A stretch of DNA of 31,212 bases from UBA1413 sp964567485 (lineage in GTDB: Bacteria; Bacteroidota; Bacteroidia; Bacteroidales; Prolixibacteraceae), in the NCBI GenBank assembly GCA_964567485.1, contig CAZMMX010000038.1, positions 1 to 31,212 on the forward strand, read 5' to 3'. Shown here piece by piece: positions 1 to 8,168 of this stretch. Position numbers and translations under genes: made by a program. Position 1 is the stretch's first letter; the number at the start of each line of letters is the position of its first letter. The notes below the pieces were generated by a model. It was not told the origin of the DNA, searched no databases, and was given only the letters and a program-made list of their open reading frames with translations.

Positions 1-2
1 AC

Positions 3-227
3 TATTCTAAATGTAATGTGGAGAAGAACTATCTGAATACAGGGGGCAAAGGAAATGCCATTGTATACAGTTCCATCGTTCTTCGGTTTGTTGCACGGTC
101 CAAGTCGGTGGAAGATGTGGTTTTTCCCCTTTACACAGACCATGAAGACATGACTCTTACCAATGAGTTGCAGATTGCCGGAGAGTGGAGCGAAAAGTTC
201 AACGGCGTTATGCGCAAGCACAACTAA
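3..227 (+). CDS. C-terminal fragment of an unidentified protein, cut by the left window edge
   Basis: The reading frame is open from the first bases and ends at TAA 225-227. A GTG at 18-20 is an internal codon rather than a convincing start, because the frame continues upstream (Y-S-K-C-N) with no stop. About 74 residues are visible, with the end reading SEKFNGVMRKHN. The stretch is soluble-looking with alternating beta-like hydrophobics (AIVYSSIVLRFVARS) and an acidic segment (YTDHEDMTLTNE). I see no signal, membrane segment or known motif and do not recognise the family. A strong terminator at 332-375 lies about 100 bases after the stop, so this is probably the last gene of its transcript. 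Confidence 0.55.
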   Translation, partial: YSKCNVEKNYLNTGGKGNAIVYSSIVLRFVARSKSVEDVVFPLYTDHEDMTLTNELQIAGEWSEKFNGVMRKHN

Positions 228-331
228 GGATTTTTCCTGTGATACTGGTAAAGCGGTATTCGTTTTTACCCTTTAACCTTTGAGGGTTACTTCTGGTGAA
301 AGTGATGGCCTTCCATCGCTGACGATACATT

Positions 332-375
332 CCCTGAGGAGGAACTGAAAACAGTTTTTTCTCAGGGATTTTTTT
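332..375 (+). terminator. Strong intrinsic terminator for the plus-strand transcript
   Basis: A 16-bp stem (332-347 with 352-367) contains three G-U wobbles and closes an AAAA loop. It is followed by A and seven T residues (369-375). The wobbles are G-U only in the plus-strand RNA and become A-C mismatches on the minus strand, so it serves the gene ending at 227 best. It overlaps the stop codon of the convergent CBS-protein gene (362-364). Confidence 0.8.
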
Positions 376-1453
376 CAGTTTTTGTGGGTGTTGGTTGTAC
401 AGGAGGGGCGTTGTCGAGCAGGTCGTACTTCTGTTTTCTTTTTTTCCAGCGGTCGCGGGCAAACTGCTGCATATCGGCGATTTTATCTTTTTCGTCGACG
501 ATTTCGAATCCCAGTAAGGATTCGACGATGTCCTCCATGGTCACAATACCGTCGATTCCTCCATACTCATCGACGATAATGGCGATCTGTTCCTTTTTGC
601 TGAGGAGGGTTTCCCAGACATTAAAGAGAGGTTTAGACTTATAGAAAACGACGATATCTCTGCGCAGGTCTTTGAGTTTGAGGTGGATCTGGTCTTCGGC
701 AAGTTTTTCGAAGACCTGTTCGCGGAAGACATATCCGGTGATATTTTCGAAATATCCGGAAAATACGGGGATCCTGGAGTAATAGAGGAACTCCTTTTTT
801 TGAAGGAACTCTTCGAGGCCCATATTTTCATCGGCGGCGGTCACCACGACCCTGGGAGTCATGATTTCGGAAACGCTGACCGATTTAAGGCGCATGAGGT
901 TCTGGATGATTTTCTGTTCCTTTTCTTCGAAGACTCCTTCGGTACGGCCAATGGAGGCCATAACGGAGAGTTCCTCTCGGCTGATGGTCTGCTCATTTTC
1001 GTGACTGGAGAAAATACGTGTAATTACCCCTGAGAGCAGCACGAAGGGATAGGTGATGAACATCATGATGCGGATGATCTTTCCGGCAGGAATAGAGAGT
1101 TGTTTGGAGTAACGGGTTCCCAGGGATTTCGGGATGATTTCTGAAAAGAGAAGGATCATAAGGGTAAGTACCACTGATACAATGCCAAAAATGGCTTCTC
1201 CCCATATTTTTGTGGCCTGGGCACCGACACCCGCAGCTCCGATGGTATGGGCGATGGTGTTCAGGGTGAGAATGGCCGTAATAGGACGGTCGATGTTTTG
1301 TTTCAGCCTGATCATGGTTTGGGCTGATTTGATCCCTTCCTCCAGTTTAACGGTGAGATAGGTATTGGAAGAGGAGAGGAGAACGGCCTCCATCACCGAA
1401 CAGAGAAAGGAGATGAACAGGGCAATGGCCAGATAGGTAAAAAGAAGTATCAT
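362..1453 (-). CDS. CNNM/CorC-type membrane protein with two CBS domains
   Basis: This is a 363-residue protein of the CNNM (DUF21) transmembrane family, often annotated 'hemolysin family protein' and linked to divalent cation (Mg2+/Co2+) transport. The N-terminal CNNM domain spans roughly residues 1-170, with hydrophobic segments near 3-25, 57-80, 87-108 and 125-148 and the conserved FSEIIPKSLG at 103-112. A pair of CBS domains follows at about 195-255 and 262-320, including the typical DEYGGIDGIVTMEDIVESL at 295-313. The CorC_HlyC domain that many relatives carry after the CBS pair is absent; instead there is a short basic and proline-rich tail. ATG at 1453 lies 26 bases from the stop of the upstream exchanger gene, so the two are likely one operon. 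The transported ion cannot be read from the sequence. Confidence 0.9.
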   Translation of the reverse strand: MILLFTYLAIALFISFLCSVMEAVLLSSSNTYLTVKLEEGIKSAQTMIRLKQNIDRPITAILTLNTIAHTIGAAGVGAQATKIWGEAIFGIVSVVLTLMILLFSEIIPKSLGTRYSKQLSIPAGKIIRIMMFITYPFVLLSGVITRIFSSHENEQTISREELSVMASIGRTEGVFEEKEQKIIQNLMRLKSVSVSEIMTPRVVVTAADENMGLEEFLQKKEFLYYSRIPVFSGYFENITGYVFREQVFEKLAEDQIHLKLKDLRRDIVVFYKSKPLFNVWETLLSKKEQIAIIVDEYGGIDGIVTMEDIVESLLGFEIVDEKDKIADMQQFARDRWKKRKQKYDLLDNAPPVQPTPTKTEKNP

Positions 1454-1479
1454 TATTCAGCGAGGTTGGATAATTCAGA

Positions 1480-2433
1480 TCAGGCCATGATGAGGTAAAT
1501 CAGATAGCCCAGGTAAAGGAGCAGCATCACGATTCCCTCTCCTTTTTCCAGTTTGCGCCCTTTACCCGTAAAGATAAACAAAAAGACGAGCATTCCCAGC
1601 AGGAGGTTCATCCCCATGTCGATGATGGCGGTAGAATTTACGGTAACCGGGTAAATGACAGCGCTGGAGCCCAGGATCAGGAAAATGTTGAAGATATTGG
1701 ACCCGACGATGTTTCCGACGGCGATGTCGGTATTTTTCTTGCGGGCGGCGACAATGGAGGTGGCCAATTCGGGCAGGGAGGTGCCGGCCGAGACGATGGT
1801 CAGGGCGATGATTCTTTGGGAAATCCCCAGGGAGGAGGCGACCTGTACTGCACCGTAAACGATCATCCGTCCTCCGGCGACCAGAAGCGCCAATCCTGCA
1901 ATTAGGAGCAGGGTGGCCTTCCAGGGGGCCATATCCTTTACCGTGGTTTCTTCTGTATAATCCCCCTTAAGCATCAACATATAGTTGTAGGCCAGGAAAA
2001 TAAGAAAAAAGAGGAGTAAAAGCATGCCGTCGGAGCGGGTGACAACAGAGGTAGATGCCTTGTCGATCAGCTGGTCACTGGCCAGGATGAAAACCACCAC
2101 TCCGGCCAGAAGAGCCAGGGGCACCTCAATCCATGTGGTCGTTTTTTTCACCGCCAGGGGATAGATTATGGCGGAGATTGCCAGGATCATTCCAACGTTA
2201 AAGATGTTGCTGCCGATGACATTCCCCATCACAATGTCGGGATTCTTCTCCACCGCGGCGAAGATATTGACCACCAGTTCAGGGGCGGAAGTGCCGAAGG
2301 CCACGATGGTGAGACCGATGACAATGTTGGGGATATTGAACCGCTTGGCCAGGGAGGAGGCATTGTCTACCAAAAGGTTGGCCCCAAAGATGAGCGGAAA
2401 GAAACCCGCGACCAATAAAAGTAAATACAACAT
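1480..2433 (-). CDS. CaCA-family sodium/calcium exchanger (YrbG-like)
   Basis: This is an integral inner-membrane antiporter with the two inverted alpha repeats that define the Ca2+/cation antiporter superfamily. Numbered from the ATG at 2433, repeat 1 carries GTSAPEL with Glu52 and GNVIGSNIFN. Repeat 2 carries GTSLPEL with Glu222 and GNIVGSNIFN. About ten hydrophobic segments are visible in 317 residues, the usual size. The frame can be extended to a TTG at 2457, but ATG 2433 puts the first membrane helix (MLYLLLLVAGFF) at the N-terminus, as in relatives. A near-match to TAnnTTTG (GATATTTG on the minus strand) overlaps the TTG, which also favours the ATG. The likely role is Na+-driven Ca2+ extrusion; another cation is possible. 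It probably leads the operon with the CBS protein. Confidence 0.92.
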   Translation of the reverse strand: MLYLLLLVAGFFPLIFGANLLVDNASSLAKRFNIPNIVIGLTIVAFGTSAPELVVNIFAAVEKNPDIVMGNVIGSNIFNVGMILAISAIIYPLAVKKTTTWIEVPLALLAGVVVFILASDQLIDKASTSVVTRSDGMLLLLFFLIFLAYNYMLMLKGDYTEETTVKDMAPWKATLLLIAGLALLVAGGRMIVYGAVQVASSLGISQRIIALTIVSAGTSLPELATSIVAARKKNTDIAVGNIVGSNIFNIFLILGSSAVIYPVTVNSTAIIDMGMNLLLGMLVFLFIFTGKGRKLEKGEGIVMLLLYLGYLIYLIMA

Positions 2434-2657
2434 ATTGTCAGAGAATAACTGCTGCAAATATCGGAAAATCAGCTGTAATTTCCTTCTTTGGAGCCGACAA
2501 TCTGGGGGAATAATTCATTGTTAATATGGTTGGCTGAGTTTCGGGCATGGCCGATGGGGGGGCTGAGCCCCTGGAGTTGCCCGATCATAGATTTCCTGGT
2601 GGAGGATGGTCTGAAAAAGGTTGCTTCGTTCAGGGTTCATATTCCCGATTTATTCTT

Positions 2658-2665
2658 TAGTTTTG
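2658..2665 (+). promoter_or_regulatory. Bacteroidota-type -7 element upstream of the CDF gene
   Basis: TAGTTTTG matches TAnnTTTG exactly and lies 22 bases before the ATG at 2688, giving a short leader. No clear TTTG -33 partner is visible at the usual distance, so the call rests on the -7 element and its position. Confidence 0.45.
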
Positions 2666-2687
2666 TTTTTCATTTTTGCGAGGGTGC

Positions 2688-3608
2688 ATGGACAGGAATG
2701 GGATCAACATCAGCGAGGAAGAGCGGGCAGGCAAGGCCAGTCGTGTGACGTGGGTTGGGTTTATGTTCAATGTAGTGTTGACCCTGCTCAAGTTTGGGGC
2801 GGGTATTCTCGGGCACAGCGGGGCCATGATTGCCGACGCCATCCACTCTCTCTCCGATTTTATCACTGACCTGGTGGTGCTTGCCAGCTTCAGGATCGTC
2901 AGAAAGCCTGCCGATGAGGACCATGATTACGGTCATGGGAAATTTGAAACCCTGGCATCGGTGTTTATTGGCCTTGCCTTGTTCTTGGTGGGTTTTGGGA
3001 TTCTCTACAATGGTTCGGAAAAGATATACGCGGCAGTGGTCTTAAAGGAGCAGATTGCTCCTCCGGGGTGGATTGCCCTGGTGGCTGCGGTGTTCTCGGT
3101 AGTCACCAAGGAATGGTTATATCGCTACACCGTGGCAATGGGTAAGAAGATCCACAGCCAGGCGGTAGTTGCCAATGCCTGGCACCACCGTTCCGATGCC
3201 CTTTCCTCACTGGGTACCTTCGCCGGCATTGGAGGAGCGATTCTCCTTGGCGCACCCTGGAGGATTCTGGACCCCCTGGCCGCCGTCGTGGTGAGTTTTT
3301 TTATCCTCTGGGTGGCCTGGAAAATTTTCTATGAAGGAATCAGGGAACTTCTGGAGGTTTCTCTCGATGAGGAGTCCAAGAGACAGATCATGGCCATCGT
3401 CGGGGAAGTGGAAGGGGTGATGGAGCCCCATGATCTGCGCACCCGGCGCAATGGCAACAGGATTGTGGTCGATATCCACATCAGGGTGAAGAACGAAACG
3501 ACCATTGTTGAAGCCCATAACATCAACAATATTATAGAATTCAGGCTCAGGGAGGCTTACGGTGAGAACACGATGATCAGCATCCATACCGAGCCTGAAA
3601 CGGAATAA
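2688..3608 (+). CDS. Cation diffusion facilitator (zinc-type) transporter
   Basis: This 306-residue membrane protein of the CDF family exports divalent metal, using the proton gradient. Metal-site motifs are in place: His53-x3-Asp57 in the second helix (AIHSLSD) and His166-x3-Asp170 in the fifth (WHHRSD). The His/Asp pairing in both helices is the pattern usual for Zn2+/Cd2+ transporters rather than the Asp/Asp Mn2+ type. DYGHGKFE at about 80-87 is a further family hallmark. The cytoplasmic ferredoxin-like domain is recognisable from about residue 215 (EPHDLRTRRNGNRIVVDIHIRV region). A TTG at 2676 would add four residues, but the ATG at 2688 is preferred. The gene stands alone, divergent from the exchanger operon; the neighbourhood (exchanger, CNNM, CDF) is a metal and cation homeostasis group. 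Confidence 0.93.
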   Translation: MDRNGINISEEERAGKASRVTWVGFMFNVVLTLLKFGAGILGHSGAMIADAIHSLSDFITDLVVLASFRIVRKPADEDHDYGHGKFETLASVFIGLALFLVGFGILYNGSEKIYAAVVLKEQIAPPGWIALVAAVFSVVTKEWLYRYTVAMGKKIHSQAVVANAWHHRSDALSSLGTFAGIGGAILLGAPWRILDPLAAVVVSFFILWVAWKIFYEGIRELLEVSLDEESKRQIMAIVGEVEGVMEPHDLRTRRNGNRIVVDIHIRVKNETTIVEAHNINNIIEFRLREAYGENTMISIHTEPETE

Positions 3609-3704
3609 AAAAGAGGGCCCGGGGCCAAGATTAACTCATTGTTATTTCCTTCTGAAGAAAGGCCGGACATTCTGTTTATTTTTTTATGTAATCAGGGTAA
3701 AAGC

Positions 3705-3712
3705 TAATTTCG
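3705..3712 (+). promoter_or_regulatory. Possible -7 element for the CoA-transferase gene
   Basis: TAATTTCG differs from TAnnTTTG at one position and lies 36 bases before the ATG at 3749. No matching -33 element is obvious in the T-rich stretch upstream, so this is a weak call. Confidence 0.25.
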
Positions 3713-3748
3713 CGCCTTTTGCCGTAAACATCAAAAAGTAAAATCAAT

Positions 3749-5050
3749 ATGAAGCAAGTCAGGTTTGTGACCGCCGAAGAGGCGGTCAAGGTAGTGAAAT
3801 CAGGTGACCGGATTCACATGAGTAGTGTGGCCGTTACGCCGCATCTTTTGATTCATGCCCTTGTTGACCGGGGGCGCAAAGGAGAGTTGCGGAATGTGCG
3901 CATCCAGCACATTCACACAGAGGGAGCAGCCCCCTATGCCGACCCCGAATTTGAAGGGATCTTCCAGCTGGAATCCTTTTTCGTGGGAGGCAACGTGAGA
4001 AAGCAGACCCAAGCCGGGTATGCTGACTATATCCCCGTATTTCTGCACGAGACCCAGCGGCTCATCAGGGATGGTTACCTCAAGGTCAATGTAGCCTTTA
4101 TTCAGGTGAGTCCTCCTGACAAGCATGGCTTTGTATCACTGGGTACTTCCGTGGATGCTTCACTGGCTGCTGTGGAAAATGCCGATACCGTGATTGCCAT
4201 TGTCAACAAAAATGTGCCCAGGGCTTTTGGCGATGCCATGATTACCCTTGATGATATCGATATTTTCGTAGAGGACCATTCTCCCCTTTACGCACCTGCG
4301 ATGCCACCCATCAGCGAGATCGAGTACAAGATCGGCCACCATGTGGCAGAACTGGTGGAGGATGGGGCCACCCTGCAGATGGGCATTGGCGCCATACCGA
4401 ATGCCGTGCTTTCCATGCTGGGAAACCACAAAAACTTGGGTGTTCACAGTGAGATGTTTTCCGACGGGATCCTTCCCCTGGTTGATTCTGGTGTGGTTAA
4501 CGGAAAAAGCAAGGCCATCGACAAAGGGAAAATGGTGGCTACCTTCCTGATGGGCTCCTCCAAACTGTATGACTTCATCGATGACAATCCCATGGTGGCC
4601 ATGATGGACGTGGGCTATACCAACAGGGTTCATATCATTGCTCAGAACCCGAAAGTCACCGCGATAAATTCGGCCTTACAGGTCGATATCACCGGACAGG
4701 TGTGTGCCGATTCGCTGGGAACGAGATTTTTCTCAGGGGTAGGCGGACAAATCGACTTTCTCAGGGGAGCATCGTTGAGCACGGGAGGAAAACCGATTAT
4801 TGCTATGCCCTCGATGACCGAAAAGGGAGTGAGTAAAATCGCCCCCATCCTGACCCCCGGTGCCGGAGTGGTCAGCACACGTGCCAATATCCACTGGCTG
4901 GTGACGGAATTTGGAGCCGTCAATCTTTACGGTCGGACCCTGCAGGACCGCGCCAAACTGATTGTCTCCATTGCCCATCCCAGCGTGCAGGAAGATCTCG
5001 AAAAGGCAGCCTTTGAGCGGTTCGGACCCCATTTTCACTTTGTGGGATGA
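3749..5050 (+). CDS. Acetyl-CoA hydrolase/transferase family CoA-transferase
   Basis: This 433-residue enzyme moves CoA between short-chain acids. The catalytic glutamate is Glu235 in HSEMFSDG; the 4-hydroxybutyrate CoA-transferase family uses an equivalent Glu in the same motif. Other landmarks are the PPDKHGFVSLG turn in the N-terminal domain (about 125-135), GATLQMGIGAIPNAV at about 207-221, and the C-terminal GTRFFSGVGGQIDFLRGAS loop near 325-343 that contacts CoA. Length fits the 4-hydroxybutyrate/butyryl CoA-transferase branch (about 430-450) better than ScpC-type propionyl-CoA:succinate transferases (about 490-500). The adjacent methylmalonyl-CoA decarboxylase operon suggests a role in releasing propionate or acetate from its CoA ester, but substrate choice cannot be read from sequence. 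It is separated from that operon by a strong terminator. Confidence 0.92.
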   Translation: MKQVRFVTAEEAVKVVKSGDRIHMSSVAVTPHLLIHALVDRGRKGELRNVRIQHIHTEGAAPYADPEFEGIFQLESFFVGGNVRKQTQAGYADYIPVFLHETQRLIRDGYLKVNVAFIQVSPPDKHGFVSLGTSVDASLAAVENADTVIAIVNKNVPRAFGDAMITLDDIDIFVEDHSPLYAPAMPPISEIEYKIGHHVAELVEDGATLQMGIGAIPNAVLSMLGNHKNLGVHSEMFSDGILPLVDSGVVNGKSKAIDKGKMVATFLMGSSKLYDFIDDNPMVAMMDVGYTNRVHIIAQNPKVTAINSALQVDITGQVCADSLGTRFFSGVGGQIDFLRGASLSTGGKPIIAMPSMTEKGVSKIAPILTPGAGVVSTRANIHWLVTEFGAVNLYGRTLQDRAKLIVSIAHPSVQEDLEKAAFERFGPHFHFVG

Positions 5051-5065
5051 TGACCCTCACCGGAG

Positions 5066-5104
5066 AATAAGGCAGGAAACAACGTCCTGCCTTATTTATT
5101 TAGA
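5066..5104. terminator. Intrinsic terminator after the CoA-transferase gene
   Basis: A perfect 12-bp stem (5066-5077 with 5085-5096, core AAGGCAGGA/TCCTGCCTT) has a 7-base loop, followed by a T/A-rich tail. The A/T-rich flanks make it usable in either direction. It begins 15 bases after the stop codon and separates this gene from the mmd operon. Confidence 0.85.
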
Positions 5105-5153
5105 TTGGTTATAAAGAGTGCCGATATTCCTGAGGGATAATGAAAATCAGGAA

Positions 5154-5180
5154 TTGGTATTTTTCTTTCCATTATTTTTG
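5154..5180 (+). promoter_or_regulatory. Probable promoter of the methylmalonyl-CoA decarboxylase operon
   Basis: TATTTTTG at 5173-5180 matches the Bacteroidota -7 consensus TAnnTTTG exactly. A TTG at 5154-5156 lies 16 bases upstream, slightly closer than the usual 17-23. The start codon of the first gene is at 5236, giving a leader of about 50 A/T-rich bases without a Shine-Dalgarno. Confidence 0.5.
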
Positions 5181-5235
5181 CAGTTCGAAAAATCAGTTCG
5201 TAAATTCTGAAATTATAACCCAAAAATTTTTGATT

Positions 5236-5637
5236 ATGAATATTTCTCATATTGAGCACATTGGTATTGCTGTGGAGAACCTCGAAGAAGCCATTGCCTT
5301 TTATGAAAAGGTGTATGGGTTGAAGTGTTATGCTGTGGAAGAGGTGACCGACCAGAAGGTAAAGACAGCATTTTTCAAGGTTGGGCAGACGAAGATCGAG
5401 TTGTTGGAGAGTACAGATCCTGAGGGGCCTATAGGAAAGTTCATTGCTAATAAGGGTCAGGGAATTCACCATTTGGCCTTTGCGGTGGACAATGTGGGGG
5501 AAGCGTTGGAGAATGTCGAAGAGAACGGTGTCAGGCTGATCGACAAGGGACCCCGGAAGGGTGCCGAAGGGCTGAGTATCGGGTTTCTGCACCCCAAGTC
5601 GACCTTTGGCGTGTTAACTGAGTTTTGTGCTGAATAA
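5236..5637 (+). CDS. mce: Methylmalonyl-CoA epimerase
   Basis: This 133-residue glyoxalase/VOC-fold enzyme interconverts (R)- and (S)-methylmalonyl-CoA, linking the mutase product to the decarboxylase. The two babab modules are visible: HIGIAVENLEEAIAFYEKVYGL at the N-terminus and GIHHLAFAVDNVGEALE from about residue 77. Likely metal ligands are His8, Gln51, His79 and Glu129 (LTEF), by analogy with the Propionibacterium enzyme. The frame stays open upstream to an ATG at 5140, but the ATG at 5236 is chosen because the domain begins right there and the length then matches the family. It is the first gene of the mmd operon, 36 bases before mmdA. Confidence 0.95.
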   Translation: MNISHIEHIGIAVENLEEAIAFYEKVYGLKCYAVEEVTDQKVKTAFFKVGQTKIELLESTDPEGPIGKFIANKGQGIHHLAFAVDNVGEALENVEENGVRLIDKGPRKGAEGLSIGFLHPKSTFGVLTEFCAE

Positions 5638-5673
5638 GCCCATCATCTGGAAAATGTTAAAATTTATCATTAT

Positions 5674-7233
5674 ATGAATAATCAGGACAAAGTTAAGCAG
5701 TTGATCGATCTGCGCACGGAGGCCAAACTGGGCGGAGGACAAAAGAGGATTGATACGCAGCATGAAAAGGGTAAGATGACGGCCCGTGAGCGTATTGAGC
5801 TGTTGCTGGATGAAGGAAGCTTCGAGGAATTCGACATGTTTGTCTCTCACCGGTGCACCAATTTTGGCATGGAAAAGACCAAGTTTTTGGGGGATGGGGT
5901 AATCACCGGTTACGGGACCATTGATGGTCGTCTGGTGTATGTCTTTTCCCAGGATTTCACCGTTTTCGGGGGATCGCTTTCCGAGACCTTTGCGGAGAAG
6001 ATCTGCAAGGTGATGGATGCAGCCATGAAGATGGGGGCTCCTGTGATCGGGATCAACGATTCAGGGGGAGCCCGTATCCAGGAGGGGGTCACCTCCCTGG
6101 CCGGTTATGCCGAGATTTTCCAGCGCAACATCATGGCTTCGGGGGTCATCCCGCAGATTTCCGCCATCTTTGGGCCCTGTGCCGGCGGTGCGGTCTATTC
6201 CCCAGCCCTGACCGACTTCATCGTGATGAGCAAGGCTACTTCCTACATGTTTGTAACGGGTCCCAAGGTGGTGAAGACCGTTACGGGAGAGGTGGTCACT
6301 GATGAGCAGCTGGGAGGTGCCATGGTGCATGCCTCTAAATCGGGGGTGACCCATTTCGTGGCCGACGATGAGCAGGAAGGGATCTCACTGATCCGCAAAT
6401 TGCTTTCCTATCTTCCGCAGAATAATCTGGAGGAAGCTCCCCTGGTGCTGTGTGATGATCCGATCAATCGGCTCGAGGACTCCCTCAACGATATTATTCC
6501 GGACAATCCCAACAAACCCTATGATGTAAAGGATGTGATCCATGGCATTGTAGACTATGGGGAATTTATGGAGGTTCATCGTTATTATGCTCCCAATATG
6601 GTCATTGGGTTTGCCCGCTTCAATGGGATCTCGGTGGGTATCGTGGCCAATCAGCCAGCCTACCTGGCAGGCGTGCTCGACATCAACGCCTCCCGTAAGG
6701 CTGCCCGGTTTGTCCGTTTCTGCGATGCCTTCAACATCCCGATCGTAACCCTGGAAGATGTTCCCGGTTTCCTTCCCGGCACTGCCCAGGAGTATGGGGG
6801 CATCATCACCCATGGAGCCAAGTTACTTTTCGCTTATGGTGAGGCCACGGTTCCGAAGATCACCGTCATTCTGCGCAAGGCTTACGGCGGAGCTTACTGC
6901 GTGATGAGTTCCAAACATCTGCGCGGAGATATCAATTATGCCTGGCCGACGGCGGAGATTGCCGTGATGGGACCCAAGGGAGCCATTGAGGTCCTGATGA
7001 ACAAGGATATCAAGAAGATTGAAGATCCTGCCGAGAAAGCGGCTTTCGTGGCCAATGCCGAAGAGGAGTACAAAAACGAGTTTGCCAATCCGTACAATGC
7101 CGCCCGTTATGGCTATATCGACGATGTGATTGAGCCAAGGAATACCCGTTTCCGGATTATCAGGGCATTGCAGGCGCTGGCCACCAAAAAGGATGTCAAC
7201 CCGCCCAAGAAACACAGCAACTTACCACTGTAA
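5674..7233 (+). CDS. mmdA: Methylmalonyl-CoA decarboxylase alpha subunit (carboxyltransferase)
   Basis: This 519-residue acyl-CoA carboxyltransferase transfers CO2 from (S)-methylmalonyl-CoA to the biotin of the carrier subunit, releasing propionyl-CoA. Both crotonase-like halves are present: the N-domain oxyanion region SGGARIQEG near residues 130-138, and the C-domain region with LEDVPGFLPGTAQEYGG and RKAYGGAYCVMSS near 400-412. The family is shared with propionyl-CoA carboxylase beta subunits. The decarboxylase call comes from the operon, which supplies a membrane pump subunit and a gamma-like subunit and has no biotin carboxylase (AccC) gene. The protein is cytoplasmic, docked to the membrane complex. 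Confidence 0.95.
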   Translation: MNNQDKVKQLIDLRTEAKLGGGQKRIDTQHEKGKMTARERIELLLDEGSFEEFDMFVSHRCTNFGMEKTKFLGDGVITGYGTIDGRLVYVFSQDFTVFGGSLSETFAEKICKVMDAAMKMGAPVIGINDSGGARIQEGVTSLAGYAEIFQRNIMASGVIPQISAIFGPCAGGAVYSPALTDFIVMSKATSYMFVTGPKVVKTVTGEVVTDEQLGGAMVHASKSGVTHFVADDEQEGISLIRKLLSYLPQNNLEEAPLVLCDDPINRLEDSLNDIIPDNPNKPYDVKDVIHGIVDYGEFMEVHRYYAPNMVIGFARFNGISVGIVANQPAYLAGVLDINASRKAARFVRFCDAFNIPIVTLEDVPGFLPGTAQEYGGIITHGAKLLFAYGEATVPKITVILRKAYGGAYCVMSSKHLRGDINYAWPTAEIAVMGPKGAIEVLMNKDIKKIEDPAEKAAFVANAEEEYKNEFANPYNAARYGYIDDVIEPRNTRFRIIRALQALATKKDVNPPKKHSNLPL

Positions 7234-7244
7234 ATCAGGATATT

Positions 7245-8159
7245 ATGAGGTATATAAAGCAACTTACCATTGCCGGGTTTTTCCTTCTGCTGCTCTCTTC
7301 ATCCCTGGTTTTACGGGCGCAAAGTTCCATAGACCTGCGGATCAACGAGATACTGGTGTACAATGATTCGAATTATGTCGATGATTTTGGAAAACACAGT
7401 CCGTGGATCGAGATTTTTAATTCGGCATACAACACGGTGGATATCGGTGGTCTCTATTTGACCGATGATATGTCGAACCCCACCAAATATCCGATTGCCA
7501 AAGGCCAGACGATGACCAAGATACCCAAGAGGAGTTATATCGTTTTCTGGGCCGACAACAAGCCCACACATGGGATTCTCCACACTAATTTTATCCTGGA
7601 ACCGGGAAAGACCCTTGCTCTTTTCGATGGTAACGGACGCACCCTGATTGACTCCCTGACCATTCCGTATAATATTATGCGTGATGTCTCCTTTGGGAGG
7701 GTGGATGACGGCGGGCCGACTTGGGCCAATTTGCCGAAGACCACCCCCAACAGCAACAACAATACTGCCCCGGTCATTTCATCGGGTGACCAGTTTGCGA
7801 AATTCGATCCCACAGGTGGAGGAATGGCCTTCATCGCGATGGGCGTCGTTTTCTCCGGTCTGGCCACTCTCTTTTTCTTTTTTAAGATGACCAGCAGGGT
7901 CCTGGCTATGGATGTGAAGAAGCAATTGATGGCCCGGTCGGCCAGCAAGGCCAAGGCAGGTAAGGCAGAGACAACCGATAAAGAAGAGGAAGGTCTGACC
8001 ATTACCGGTGAAATCAATGCCGCTATCGCGATGACCCTTCACCTTTACTCCAGCGAATTGCACGATGCTGAAAATACGGTGCTCACCATTAACAAGGTTT
8101 CCCGGACATACTCACCCTGGAGCTCAAAAATTTACGGTTTAAACAGATACACAAAATAG
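7245..8159 (+). CDS. Lamin-tail domain protein fused to an OadG-like decarboxylase gamma subunit
   Basis: This 304-residue protein has a signal peptide (about 1-26, ending LRAQ). An exported lamin-tail-like beta domain spans about 28-170 (IDLRINEILVYN, HSPWIEIFNSAYNTVDIGGLYL, then LTIPYNIMRDVSFGRVDDGGP). A Ser/Asn-rich linker leads to one membrane helix at about 193-216 (AFIAMGVVFSGLATLFFFF), and a charged cytoplasmic tail holds a Lys/Glu/Ala-rich stretch and a TLHLYSSELHD segment. The helix plus charged tail correspond to the gamma/delta (OadG/MmdD-like) subunit that assembles the Na+-pump decarboxylase. Classical OadG is only about 80-115 residues, so the periplasmic domain is an addition. 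Its place between mmdA and the biotin carrier gene supports the subunit role. What the exported domain binds is unknown. Confidence 0.8.
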   Translation: MRYIKQLTIAGFFLLLLSSSLVLRAQSSIDLRINEILVYNDSNYVDDFGKHSPWIEIFNSAYNTVDIGGLYLTDDMSNPTKYPIAKGQTMTKIPKRSYIVFWADNKPTHGILHTNFILEPGKTLALFDGNGRTLIDSLTIPYNIMRDVSFGRVDDGGPTWANLPKTTPNSNNNTAPVISSGDQFAKFDPTGGGMAFIAMGVVFSGLATLFFFFKMTSRVLAMDVKKQLMARSASKAKAGKAETTDKEEEGLTITGEINAAIAMTLHLYSSELHDAENTVLTINKVSRTYSPWSSKIYGLNRYTK

Positions 8160-8168
8160 CAACGGAAT

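Noticed and set aside
5140..5235. N-terminal extension of the epimerase to an upstream ATG
   Set aside because: The extra 32 residues (rich in Phe, Tyr, Ser, Asn) are non-conserved in character and would include the -7 promoter element; the domain starts at the ATG at 5236.
5092..5592. 166-codon minus-strand frame over the epimerase gene
   Set aside because: It covers a clear methylmalonyl-CoA epimerase on the other strand and crosses the operon promoter and leader; no family match is visible.
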